DNA from: an uncultured Christensenella sp.
GTDB taxonomy: Bacteria; Bacillota; Clostridia; Christensenellales; UBA1242
DNA: 33,736 nt
Reading direction: 5' to 3'
NCBI GenBank assembly: GCA_949282135.1
Contig: CASDOR010000013.1
Location: forward strand, 1 to 33,736
The position numbers and the translations under genes are program-made. Below the pieces are notes generated by a model that worked only from the letters and a program-made list of their open reading frames with translations, had not been told where the DNA came from and searched no databases. The first letter of the stretch is position 1. Every line of letters begins with the position of its first letter. This document shows positions 23,393 to 31,773 of this stretch, one piece after another.

Positions 23393-23643
23393 GAATAGAT
23401 AATTTTAATAGCAAACTTAGGTTTGGGTGGCGGTTTTGGTTTTTTTGATAGTATTATAAATTACTTTAACTTTGTGATAAGTAGAAAAAGAAGATTAGGT
23501 TAAGTTTACTATAACATTAAGTTTTATTTGAAAGTTTGATGGTGTTAATAACTAAGCTAGAAAATAAATAGGCTTTTATAGAGTGGTTTTTGTGATAATA
23601 AAATTGATTTAAGGTAAAAAGTTATGTTTTAGAGGTTAAAATA

Positions 23644-23676
23644 AAAAAGCTAGAGAAATACTCTCTAGCTTTTTGT
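23644..23676. terminator. bidirectional terminator between convergent genes
   Basis: AAAAAGCTAGAGA and TCTCTAGCTTTTT form a symmetrical stem. It serves the U32 gene on the plus strand and the small membrane protein on the minus strand. The remaining spacer 23393-23643 shows nothing recognisable. Confidence 0.88.
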
Positions 23677-23691
23677 ATTTAATACCTATTT

Positions 23692-24021
23692 TTAAGCTGT
23701 AGGGGTGATGCCAATGTAGTTTGTAATTGTATCTCTAACACCTGGGAAGAATGTAAAGATAACAATTGCTGCACACACTACGATGAAGATAAGCTTTAGT
23801 AAATCTGATTTTCCCCAAACAGCACTAAGTCCCACACAAATCATAAGAGCCATAGGAGCATACAAGCCTACGTAGTTTATAATGTCAGCAATAATGCCTT
23901 CTGTTGGTAAGAAACTTACATAATTTTCGACAATAAGAAGGGCATACCTAATTATCATAATTATGGCAATTATTTCCCCTAAAAATCTTAGGATGCGTTT
24001 AATTGGATTTTCTTCTTCCAT
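23692..24021 (-). CDS. small multi-pass membrane protein, unknown
   Basis: ATG 24021 (MEEENPIKRILRFLGEI) has AAGGAG upstream; the longer frame to 24081 has none. The 109-residue protein has three to four membrane segments (about 13-32, 44-64, 66-84, 82-100) and a short acidic N-terminus. No motif or family recognised. It is a lone gene with its own terminator. Confidence 0.65.
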   Translation of the reverse strand: MEEENPIKRILRFLGEIIAIIMIIRYALLIVENYVSFLPTEGIIADIINYVGLYAPMALMICVGLSAVWGKSDLLKLIFIVVCAAIVIFTFFPGVRDTITNYIGITPTA

Positions 24022-24293
24022 AGTAAAAACTCCTTTTTTTCTTTCTATTCTTTTTATACCAAAAAGTTTACATAAAGGCAAATAAAAATAAAAAAAAATA
24101 AAAAATTTGTATATATTGCTAAAATTAAGTTTTAAATTTTTTTAATTTCAGCTAAAATATAAATTGAAAATAGCATACGGTTATTAGATTTTACTTAGTT
24201 AACCTTAATTTTAATTAAAAAAGGTTAAGGGATGAGCAAAATTATTTTATTAAAATTAAAAAGTAGTCTACTAAAAATATAGGAGGATTTAAC

Positions 24294-24680
24294 ATGAGTG
24301 ATTGTATTTTTTGCAAAATTATAAAGGGAGAGATTCCAAGTTTCAAAATATATGAGGATGAGTATACATATGTATTTTTAGATAATGCTAAAAAGCATTT
24401 TGGCCATACTTTAGTTGTTCCAAAAAAGCACTTTGTAAACACACTTGACACTGATAGTGAGACTTTAAAAAGGGTCATTGAAACTGTACAAAAAGTGTCA
24501 AAGCATTATGTGGATGATTGCGACATTTCTGGCATTTTAATTATGAACGCAAATGGAGAAAGTGCAGGACAGGTAGTGGGGCATCTTCATTATCATATTA
24601 TACCGCATGGAGATAGAAAAAATAGAGAGCCTAGTCTAGACCTTGAAATTCAAAAAGACATGTTAAAAATGACAAAATAG
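24294..24680 (+). CDS. HIT-family nucleotide hydrolase/transferase
   Basis: The 128-residue protein has AGGAGG before ATG 24294. It opens with the zinc-type CIFCKIIKGEIPSF (Cys4, Cys7) and carries the histidine triad GHLHYHIIP with His97, His99 and His101. The protein is slightly longer than the typical 110-115-residue Hint subgroup because of its C-terminal tail. Family members hydrolyse nucleoside phosphoramidates and similar compounds in the cytoplasm. It is a single gene, with no partner suggesting a special role. Confidence 0.93.
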   Translation: MSDCIFCKIIKGEIPSFKIYEDEYTYVFLDNAKKHFGHTLVVPKKHFVNTLDTDSETLKRVIETVQKVSKHYVDDCDISGILIMNANGESAGQVVGHLHYHIIPHGDRKNREPSLDLEIQKDMLKMTK

Positions 24681-24743
24681 TACAAAAGAATTTAGTTTTA
24701 AGCAAACCTCGCTTTAATTACTTAATTTTTTCTAACTTTCTTT

Positions 24744-24772
24744 TTGTGAAATTTTGCTAATCTTTTTATGAC
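24744..24772 (+). promoter_or_regulatory. possible spoIIE promoter
   Basis: TTGTGA (24744-24749), a 17-base spacer and TATGAC (24767-24772). TTTTTGTGAAAT overlapping the -35 is loosely similar to a Spo0A box, which would fit spoIIE regulation, but one base is missing compared with the consensus. Confidence 0.4.
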
Positions 24773-24829
24773 TATAGAATGCTACGTAAAAGTAGTGTGA
24801 AGCTTATCTATAAATCAAGAGGTAGTAAA

Positions 24830-27148
24830 ATGATCACAGAAAAAGCAAAGGTTATTGAGATAAGAAAAAGTAGCTTACTTGTGCTATTAAAATACATAGT
24901 ATGCGCACTTATATTTTTTATTTTTAGCAAAGCCAAAATTATGAATGTTTATTCTCCTACATTTTATGGATTTTATTTGTCCTTACTTTTCTTAGGAGAA
25001 AACATTTTTTATTTATCACTTTCGTTTTTATTTGCAAGTGTTTTATCTAACGCGACAATAGGCTCTATTATATTTTCTCTCATTTGTGTTGGAGTAGGTG
25101 GGCTTATAGCTTTTTTGTATAAAAAAAAGACAAGAGCTATAAAATTATGGGAAGCGACTTTATATACTTTTTTAATTGGACTAGCTTTAGTTTATCTTAA
25201 GTTTGAAAGTGTTGAGACAATGTACATAAGTTTTATTGACATTATACTTAACACTCTTTTTGCCCTTTCTACAACTAATTTTCTTAAGATTATGAAAAGA
25301 AGAAAGTTTAACCTCAATCTAAACGTTGATGAACTTGTTTGTGGTGGGGTGGTACTTGCTCTTTTCTTTTGCGGACTTCAAAGTATAAATGTTATTTTTT
25401 TTGATATTGTTAAATTTTTTGGTCTAGCTTTAATTATGTTTGGTGGATTTGTCCTTCCAAGTCCTTTTAGTATAGTACTTGGAGTGCTAGGAGGCCTCGG
25501 GGCTTATCTTTGTTCTGGTACACTTGAGTACATAACTTTACTAAGTATTATTGCTGTGACGACATATATTTTTAAAAGTTTAAATAGAATTTATCAGGTA
25601 TTAGTGCTTTTTTTATGTGATGTTTTATTAAATGTTTTTTTGGGGCTTTTTGGAGGGGTCAATGTCTTTACTTTTATTCCTACTTTAATTGTAGGGGCAC
25701 TTTATTTATTTACACCTAAAAGTTTACTTAGCAAATTAAGGACGAATGTATTTTTATATAAGGAGACTAAGGGGCTTAAAAATATTCTTAATCAAAATAA
25801 GTCAAGAACAAGTAAGAGACTTCTTTACACCTCTGAAATTTTTTATGAAATGGACAAAAGTTTTAGAAAACTTGTAAAAGGTGGACTAGACAAAAAGAAT
25901 GCCAAAAGCATGCTTTGCAGTGAAGTTATGAGAGAAAATTGTGAGACTTGCAAAAACAAGTCAAAGTGTATTAAAGGCTACAGTAACGAACTTAAAAAGA
26001 TTTTTGAGAATTTAATAAATATAGGCTTTGAAAAGGGAAGAATAACTTTAATAGATTTACCTCAATATTTGACTCTTAGGTGTGTGAGACTTAATCAAGT
26101 TGTTAATTCTATAAATTCACTACTTAGCGACTATAAAAGTTATGCAAAAATGAATACTGAGCTTGATAGTAGTAAACTTTTAATTGCTGAGCAACTTAAA
26201 GGGGTATCACATATTCTAAAAGAACTATCAAATGAAACGCAGGAAAAGGCTGAGATAGATGAAAAATTAGAGAAGAAAATAAAGGAAGCATTAATTTATA
26301 ATGACATAATTCCAAGTGAAATAGTGTGCTTTGAAAAAGACGAAAAGACAAGTGTCGTGTCTCTTATAATTAGAACAATTGATTTTGATAACGAGAAAAT
26401 TCTAAAAGTGTTAAATGAGACGCTCCAAAGCAAAATGGTTTTAGACGAAATTCTTCCAACAACGGACTCTTCTCTCACGCTTGCGACTTATACTACTTCT
26501 CCTACTTTTGATATGGCGCTTGGTGTTGCTAAAACGACAAAAGGAGGTAGTGAGAGTAGTGGAGATACTCATTCTATGGTAAAACTGCCTAGTGGTAAAT
26601 ATATGCTTGCAATTTGCGATTCAATGGGCTCAGGCGTGAAAGCTAGTGAAAAGAGTGAAACTTCTCTATCTATTATTGAAAACTTTTATAAAGCGGGCTA
26701 TGATGATGAGACTATAATTTCAAGTCTTAATAGACTTCTAAGTCTAACAAGTGAAAATGTTTTTTCGGCACTTGACGTAAGCGTAATAGACTTAAAAAGT
26801 GGGGAGGCAGACTTTATAAAGCAAGGGGGAACGGTTGGCTACATAAAAAAAGGAGAGGAGGTGTCAAGAATTGAAAGTTCTTCTCTTCCTCTTGGAATTT
26901 TGGAAGACGTGAGTTTGAAGGTGACAAAGACAGTTTTAACTCCTGATGACTTTGTAATTATGCTTAGTGATGGGGTGGTGGATGCGCTAGGGACTGAAGT
27001 TTTAGAAGAATACTTAAAGTTTCTTCCAAATAAAAGTCCTCAAGAAATTGCAGATTGCATTTTAAATAAAGCAAAATTAACTGAAAAGAATTACCCAAAT
27101 GATGATATGACAGTACTAGTTGGAAGGCTTTATTATACCTATGCATAA
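24830..27148 (+). CDS. spoIIE: stage II sporulation protein E (PP2C-type phosphatase)
   Basis: ATG 24830 (MITEKAKVIEIRKSS) has AGAGGT 7 bases upstream; a possible longer form begins at ATG 24779, 6 bases after a candidate -10. The protein has about 772 residues. Residues ~20-310 contain around ten membrane segments, followed by a cytoplasmic regulatory region with a CENCKNKSKC-type cysteine cluster (CSEVMRENCETCKNKSKCIKGY), then a PPM phosphatase domain (~550-772) with CDSMGSGVKASEKSE (metal-binding Asp ~598), LSDGVVDALG and NDDMTVLVGRL. SpoIIE dephosphorylates the anti-anti-sigma factor SpoIIAA to release sigma-F in the forespore and is linked to the polar septum. It is followed by tilS, an order common in Firmicutes. 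Confidence 0.93.
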   Translation: MITEKAKVIEIRKSSLLVLLKYIVCALIFFIFSKAKIMNVYSPTFYGFYLSLLFLGENIFYLSLSFLFASVLSNATIGSIIFSLICVGVGGLIAFLYKKKTRAIKLWEATLYTFLIGLALVYLKFESVETMYISFIDIILNTLFALSTTNFLKIMKRRKFNLNLNVDELVCGGVVLALFFCGLQSINVIFFDIVKFFGLALIMFGGFVLPSPFSIVLGVLGGLGAYLCSGTLEYITLLSIIAVTTYIFKSLNRIYQVLVLFLCDVLLNVFLGLFGGVNVFTFIPTLIVGALYLFTPKSLLSKLRTNVFLYKETKGLKNILNQNKSRTSKRLLYTSEIFYEMDKSFRKLVKGGLDKKNAKSMLCSEVMRENCETCKNKSKCIKGYSNELKKIFENLINIGFEKGRITLIDLPQYLTLRCVRLNQVVNSINSLLSDYKSYAKMNTELDSSKLLIAEQLKGVSHILKELSNETQEKAEIDEKLEKKIKEALIYNDIIPSEIVCFEKDEKTSVVSLIIRTIDFDNEKILKVLNETLQSKMVLDEILPTTDSSLTLATYTTSPTFDMALGVAKTTKGGSESSGDTHSMVKLPSGKYMLAICDSMGSGVKASEKSETSLSIIENFYKAGYDDETIISSLNRLLSLTSENVFSALDVSVIDLKSGEADFIKQGGTVGYIKKGEEVSRIESSSLPLGILEDVSLKVTKTVLTPDDFVIMLSDGVVDALGTEVLEEYLKFLPNKSPQEIADCILNKAKLTEKNYPNDDMTVLVGRLYYTYA

Positions 27149-27406
27149 ATATACATAAAAATGAATAAATAGTTAATATTTATAAATGGAATAGGTTAAA
27201 AGGTTTTAAGAGATCAATATAAAAACCAAAATATAAAAGAAGAAAAGAGAACAAGGAAGCTATATATTTATATTAAAAACCATAAAAAGATTATGAAAAA
27301 GTTAAAAATGATTACGTAATTGGGACGCGGACTTAAAAGTTTTTATATAAAAACTATAAAAAATAGAAGGGTTTATATAAATTACATAAAAAAATTAATT
27401 TTACTA
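27149..27406. other. spoIIE-tilS spacer
   Basis: Very AT-rich, without a recognisable terminator. It holds an 18-bp perfect palindrome AGTTTTTATATAAAAACT (27338-27355) of unknown meaning. Confidence 0.4.
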
Positions 27407-27435
27407 TTGAAATTATAAGAGTATTAGTATATAAT
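27407..27435 (+). promoter_or_regulatory. consensus sigma-A promoter abutting tilS
   Basis: TTGAAA (27407-27412), a 17-base spacer and TATAAT (27430-27435). The ATG of tilS is only 9 bases after the -10, so transcription should begin within a few bases of the start codon; no Shine-Dalgarno is present. Confidence 0.75.
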
Positions 27436-27444
27436 TCTAATACT

Positions 27445-28803
27445 ATGGAAAGTAAGATTTTGGAATGTATAAAAGATAATAAATTAATTAAGACTGGCGA
27501 GTTTATAGGAGTCGCTGTTAGTGGTGGTGCTGATTCTATGGCGTTACTAAATTTTTTGAATGACTATAAAGAGGATTTAGATTGTGAGATTGTCGCAATT
27601 ACTGTTGACCACATGCTAAGAGGAGAAAACTCTTTAGGGGATGCGATGTTTGTTAAAAACTTTTGCAACGAGAGGCATATTCCTTGTTGGAAGTTTTCGG
27701 TTGATGCTGAACGTGTTGCAGAAAATGAAAAGGTCGGAGTTGAAGAAGGCGCTAGGATTGCTAGGTATGGTATTTTTGATAAGATGTTAAATGAGAATAA
27801 GGTAGATAAAATAGCTCTAGCACACCATTTAAGCGATCAAGCAGAGACCATTTTGATGCACATTTTAAGGGGTGCTGGACTAAATGGGGCTTGTGGTATG
27901 GATTTAACTAGAAACAATAGTTATATTAGACCTATGCTTGATATTTCTAAAGAAGACATACTCAAGTATTGTGCTATAAACGAAGTACCTTTTGTCGAGG
28001 ATGAAACAAATTTTGATACGAGCTATAATAGAAATTTCTTAAGAAATCTTATCATGCCAGAACTTAAAAAGAGATGGGAAGGGGTGGAGCAAAATCTGGT
28101 TAATTTTAGTAAGGCATGCAGGGAAGATAATGACTTTATTTTAAGTCATGTAAAGCACGATGGGGTGATTTTTGACGGAAATTTAGCAAAAATACCTTTG
28201 TCTTATTTTCATTATGAGCCAAGTGTAATTAATAGAATAATTTTTGAGGCACTAAACAAGATTAATATTTATCAAGATATTGAGAGAAAGCACATTGAAC
28301 TTATAAAAGCTCTTAGTGATGCTGAAAATGGTAAAAAAATAAATTTACCAAATAACCTTGTAGCACAAAAAGAATACGACTATATTACTTTATACATTGT
28401 AGAAAAGAAAGAGATAGTTGATGTTTATCCTTTTAAGTCTGGCAAAACAAATTTTGCTGATATTTGCATTATTGACATTAAAAGGACTAAGGACTTTGCT
28501 AAAAAAGAAGGTACTCTTCTTGTTGACGTTAAAAAAATTCCAGAAGGGGCAGTTTGGAGGACTAGAAAAACTGGTGACAAATTTACAAAGTTTGGTGGGG
28601 GCTCAAAAAGTCTTAAGAGTTATTTAATAGATAAAAAAGTGCCAAATAGATTAAGGGACAGTTTGCCTGTACTTGCTATAAATGACGAAATATTATGTGT
28701 CCTTGGGCTTGAAATAAGTGATAAGGTAAAGCTTGATGAAAATACAAAAATGGCCTATTCTATCTCAAGAAAAGAAATTCAAAAAAAGAATAAAAATGCA
28801 TAA
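27445..28803 (+). CDS. tilS: tRNA(Ile)-lysidine synthetase
   Basis: The 452-residue protein carries the PP-loop ATP pyrophosphatase motif SGGADS (residues 26-31) in VAVSGGADSMALLNFL, then CEIVAITVDHMLRGENS and RYGIFDKML...LAHHLSDQAETILMHILRGAG, which are hallmarks of TilS. It has the middle domain (NFDTSYNRNFLRNLIMPEL) and the C-terminal TilS_C region ending in WRTRKTGDKFTKFGGGSKSLKSYLIDKKVPNRLRDSLPVL. The enzyme turns the wobble cytidine of tRNA-Ile(CAU) into lysidine so that it reads AUA. It follows spoIIE, as in many Firmicutes, but is not followed by hprT and ftsH. The start has no ribosome binding site and is probably leaderless. Confidence 0.96.
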   Translation: MESKILECIKDNKLIKTGEFIGVAVSGGADSMALLNFLNDYKEDLDCEIVAITVDHMLRGENSLGDAMFVKNFCNERHIPCWKFSVDAERVAENEKVGVEEGARIARYGIFDKMLNENKVDKIALAHHLSDQAETILMHILRGAGLNGACGMDLTRNNSYIRPMLDISKEDILKYCAINEVPFVEDETNFDTSYNRNFLRNLIMPELKKRWEGVEQNLVNFSKACREDNDFILSHVKHDGVIFDGNLAKIPLSYFHYEPSVINRIIFEALNKINIYQDIERKHIELIKALSDAENGKKINLPNNLVAQKEYDYITLYIVEKKEIVDVYPFKSGKTNFADICIIDIKRTKDFAKKEGTLLVDVKKIPEGAVWRTRKTGDKFTKFGGGSKSLKSYLIDKKVPNRLRDSLPVLAINDEILCVLGLEISDKVKLDENTKMAYSISRKEIQKKNKNA

Positions 28804-28888
28804 AAATAAATAGTTCACTTATTAACAATAGACAAACTTATGCTTAAAAATAAATATTTATAAATTTTAGTGAATTTTTACTCAAAAA

Positions 28889-29015
28889 TGTGGAAAACTA
28901 CCCAGTTATTCACAAAAGTTATTCACTTATCCACAATTTTAGCGCAAAAATAGAAGAAATAATTCTGTTATTTCTTCATTTTTTTACAAAAGATAACACT
29001 CTAAATTGTGGATAA
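28889..29015. promoter_or_regulatory. DnaA-box cluster
   Basis: Perfect TTATCCACA at 28927-28935 and its complement TGTGGATAA at 29007-29015, with TTATTCACA (28906-28914), TTATTCACT (28919-28927) and TGTGGAAAA (28889-28897) nearby. All lie in the 428-bp tilS-gerAA spacer, with a very AT-rich stretch after them (about 29085-29160). This is a typical DnaA-binding array. An origin role is uncertain, since genes on both sides run in the same direction. Confidence 0.7.
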
Positions 29016-29197
29016 CTTTTTTATCTTCGACAAAAATCTCTAATAATATACAGAAGTAAAACTATATTGTCAAATGAATTTTGCATATTTTTTATGCATT
29101 TTTGTTTTTTCACAAAAATGAATAATTATGAATAAAAATAAATTAAAAATTAGATATTATACCTTTTTGTTTTGTGGGGCTTTTTTATTTAGACGTA

Positions 29198-29226
29198 GAA
29201 TAAATTTTACGCATTTACGCATACTC
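29198..29226 (+). promoter_or_regulatory. sigma-G-like (forespore) promoter of the gerA operon
   Basis: GAATA (29198-29202), a 17-base spacer and CATACTC (29220-29226) resemble the forespore sigma-G pattern (G-ATR, 17-18 bases, CATnnTA). GerA-type operons are known sigma-G targets. The -10 ends 5 bases before the gerAA ATG and there is no Shine-Dalgarno. Confidence 0.6.
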
Positions 29227-29231
29227 AGTGT

Positions 29232-30695
29232 ATGAATATTTTTGCTAAAACTCAGGCACAAGGAATAAAGAAAGAATTTCTTGATAGCCCTGATATAATT
29301 ATTAAAGATATTAATCTTGGAGAGGTTAATTTATCTCTAATCTTTATTGACGGACTATGTAATATTGAAGAAATAAATAGAAGTATTTTGTTTTCACTTA
29401 GTCAGTTTAGTAAAAAAGACTTTACACTTGAAGCTCTTCAAACAAAGGTGATTACTTTTTGTCAGGCTGAAATTCTTACAAAAGAGGAGGCTGAAGAGAA
29501 ACTTCTTAGAGGCTTTGCTGTTCTTTTTAAGGATGGTGACGCGCGTGGATTATGTTTTAATACAGTTATGTACTCTGGAAGAGGGGTTGAAGAGCCTCCA
29601 ACTTCGACTGTTATTAGTGGGCCAAGGGAAGGGTTTACTGAAACTTTAAAAGTAAACCTATCACTTATTCGTAAAAGACTTCCATCAAAGAAATTAAAGG
29701 TTGAAGAGCTAGTTATTGGTAGACGTACAAAAACTAGAGTTAATCTTGTTTACTTTAATGACATAGTAGACGCACAAATAGTTGACGAGATAAAGAGGAA
29801 GTTAGATAAGTATGACATAGATGGAGTTTTAGATAGTTATTATCTAACCAAATTTTTGGAAAACAGACCAAACTCAATTTTTAGACAGATAGGCAACTGC
29901 GAAAAACCTGATATTGCAGTTGCAAAGTTACTCGAGGGAAGGGTTGTTGTTTTAGTTGACGGAACGCCAATTGCTCTAACTATTCCTTACGTAATGTTTG
30001 AGGATTTTCAAAGTAGTAATGACTACTACTCTGATGCACATAGAGTGTCAATTTTAAGAATCATAAGAGTACTTGGGCTTTTTATTTCTATTTTTTTGCC
30101 TGGTATGTATATTGCACTTCAACTTTATCACTATAAAGTTTTACCCTTAAAATTTTTAGTTACAATAGTAAACACTACTCAGAATTTGCCACTTAATCCT
30201 TTTTTGGAAATATTTTTCATAATTGTCTTATTTGACATTTTGTTTGAGGCTAGTGTTCGAATGCCAAAATATCTTGGCATGGCAATTTCAATTGTTGGGG
30301 CGCTAATTCTCGGCGACACTGCTGTAAAGGCTGGGCTTGTTAGTCCTCCTGGAGTTATGATTGTAGCACTTAGTGCTATAACTGTTTATATTATTCCAAA
30401 TCAGAGTTCTCAAATAGCTCTTCTTAGGATTGCGTTTGCAATTATAGGGGGAACGCTAGGTTTTCACGGAATAATACTTGGCTTGATTTTTCTTATTGCA
30501 TATTTATGCAACTTTGATAGCTTTCAAACTCCATATCTTGCTCCATATTCGCCCTATATTAAAAAGGATATGAAGGACTTTATTTTAAAGGACAGCTTAA
30601 CTACAATGACTTCTCGACCAAAAAGTATTCCGAATAAAAACGTCACTAGGCTAAAAAGGAGGAAAGAAAAAAATGGAAAAGACAGTAACGACTAG
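29232..30695 (+). CDS. gerAA: spore germination protein, GerA family A subunit
   Basis: The 487-residue protein matches the GerAA/SpoVAF family in length and plan: a soluble N-terminal domain (residues 1-265) with IDGLCNIEEINRSIL, FTETLKVNLSLIRKRLPSKKLKVEELVIGRRTKTRVNLVYF and NSIFRQIGNCEKPDIAVAKLLEGRVVVLVDGTP, then a membrane domain from about 270 to 430 (FQSSNDYYSD, ISIFLPGMYIAL, LFDILFEASVRMPKYLG, GDTAVKAGLVSPPGVMIVALSAI). A basic cytoplasmic tail ends the protein. Together with the B and C subunits it forms a nutrient germinant receptor in the inner spore membrane. It overlaps gerAB by 23 bases. Confidence 0.95.
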   Translation: MNIFAKTQAQGIKKEFLDSPDIIIKDINLGEVNLSLIFIDGLCNIEEINRSILFSLSQFSKKDFTLEALQTKVITFCQAEILTKEEAEEKLLRGFAVLFKDGDARGLCFNTVMYSGRGVEEPPTSTVISGPREGFTETLKVNLSLIRKRLPSKKLKVEELVIGRRTKTRVNLVYFNDIVDAQIVDEIKRKLDKYDIDGVLDSYYLTKFLENRPNSIFRQIGNCEKPDIAVAKLLEGRVVVLVDGTPIALTIPYVMFEDFQSSNDYYSDAHRVSILRIIRVLGLFISIFLPGMYIALQLYHYKVLPLKFLVTIVNTTQNLPLNPFLEIFFIIVLFDILFEASVRMPKYLGMAISIVGALILGDTAVKAGLVSPPGVMIVALSAITVYIIPNQSSQIALLRIAFAIIGGTLGFHGIILGLIFLIAYLCNFDSFQTPYLAPYSPYIKKDMKDFILKDSLTTMTSRPKSIPNKNVTRLKRRKEKNGKDSND

Positions 30696-31773
30696 GCAAC
30701 TTATTTTTGTCCTCATTCTTAGCGTAGTGACACTAAAGGTTTTATTTTTACCAAATGTACTTGCAACAAATATAGGAAGAGATGGGTATATTATGCTCTT
30801 ATTTCTTCTTTTAGTTGATTTCTTAGTTTTGCTAATGCTTTTGTACCTCATGAATAAGTTTAAAGATAAAACCTTTTATGAAGTATTATGTATCCTTTGT
30901 GGAAAGTGGCTTGCAAAAGTTATTATGTTTTTACTTTGTCTTTATTTTCTTACAAGGTGTTTTGTAAGATTTCAAACTAACTTTATTTACTTAAGTGAAA
31001 ACTTATACACAACACTTGAGTGGTATGTTTTTGCGTTTCCAATTTTAATTTGTGTTATCTTTTGCGTGCGTCAGGGTATAAAAGCTTTTGCAAGGCTTAG
31101 TGAGGTTTTTGTGCCTGTAATACTTTTTGGCTTTTGTATAGCACTAATTGTAGGTATCTTTAGAGCTGACTTTACAAACGCGTTACCAATACTCGAAAAT
31201 GGCATAGCTTTTATTAAGTCAAGTAGTAAGTACTCAGTTTGGTTTGGTGACTACTTAGCACTAATACTGTTTTTTGGTAAGGTAAAAATGGACAAAAAGT
31301 TTAATTTGAAAGTGACACTGAGTTTGCTATCTCTAATTGTTGCGGTTGCGTCTTTTTATGCGGTATTTTACTTTACTTATGGCTATAACACTGTTTGTCA
31401 CATTAATGCAATTTCTGATATCATGCAATTTTTGCCTTCTGTATCAGATATAGGGTCTTTTGACTGGTTTTTAATACTTATCTGGGATATGGCTTTATTC
31501 CTAGATCTCACTCTTAACACAATTATATTAACAGAACTATTCTGTAAGGTTTTTAATATCAAAAAGAACAAAATGATTGTGAGCATCATTGTGCTAGTAC
31601 TTGTAATAGCATTGAATATTTTGATTAATTTTAACATTTATCTAACAATGAAAATATTTAGAGATTATATTTATATTTTTGATAGCATAATTGAAAGTCT
31701 TTTACCTTTGCTTTTGTTTATCTTAGCTCTTATAAAAAGGAGGAAAAAACGTGAAGTACTTGTGGCACAATAA
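30673..31773 (+). CDS. gerAB: spore germination protein, GerA family B subunit (permease-like)
   Basis: The 366-residue protein has AGGAGG before ATG 30673 and about ten membrane segments, as expected for the APC-type germinant-sensing subunit. The start matches the family (TVTTRQLIFVLILSVVTLKVLFLPNVLATNIGRDGYI). It overlaps gerAA at its start and gerAC at its end by 23 bases each, indicating tight translational coupling. Its C-terminal tail is the short basic IKRRKKREVLVAQ. In related receptors this subunit binds the germinant; the ligand here cannot be predicted. Confidence 0.93.
   Translation: MEKTVTTRQLIFVLILSVVTLKVLFLPNVLATNIGRDGYIMLLFLLLVDFLVLLMLLYLMNKFKDKTFYEVLCILCGKWLAKVIMFLLCLYFLTRCFVRFQTNFIYLSENLYTTLEWYVFAFPILICVIFCVRQGIKAFARLSEVFVPVILFGFCIALIVGIFRADFTNALPILENGIAFIKSSSKYSVWFGDYLALILFFGKVKMDKKFNLKVTLSLLSLIVAVASFYAVFYFTYGYNTVCHINAISDIMQFLPSVSDIGSFDWFLILIWDMALFLDLTLNTIILTELFCKVFNIKKNKMIVSIIVLVLVIALNILINFNIYLTMKIFRDYIYIFDSIIESLLPLLLFILALIKRRKKREVLVAQ

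Noticed and set aside
28804..29231. Chromosomal replication origin
   Set aside because: DnaA boxes are real, but there is no dnaA/dnaN nearby and no switch in gene direction or obvious strand skew, so I report only a DnaA-box cluster.
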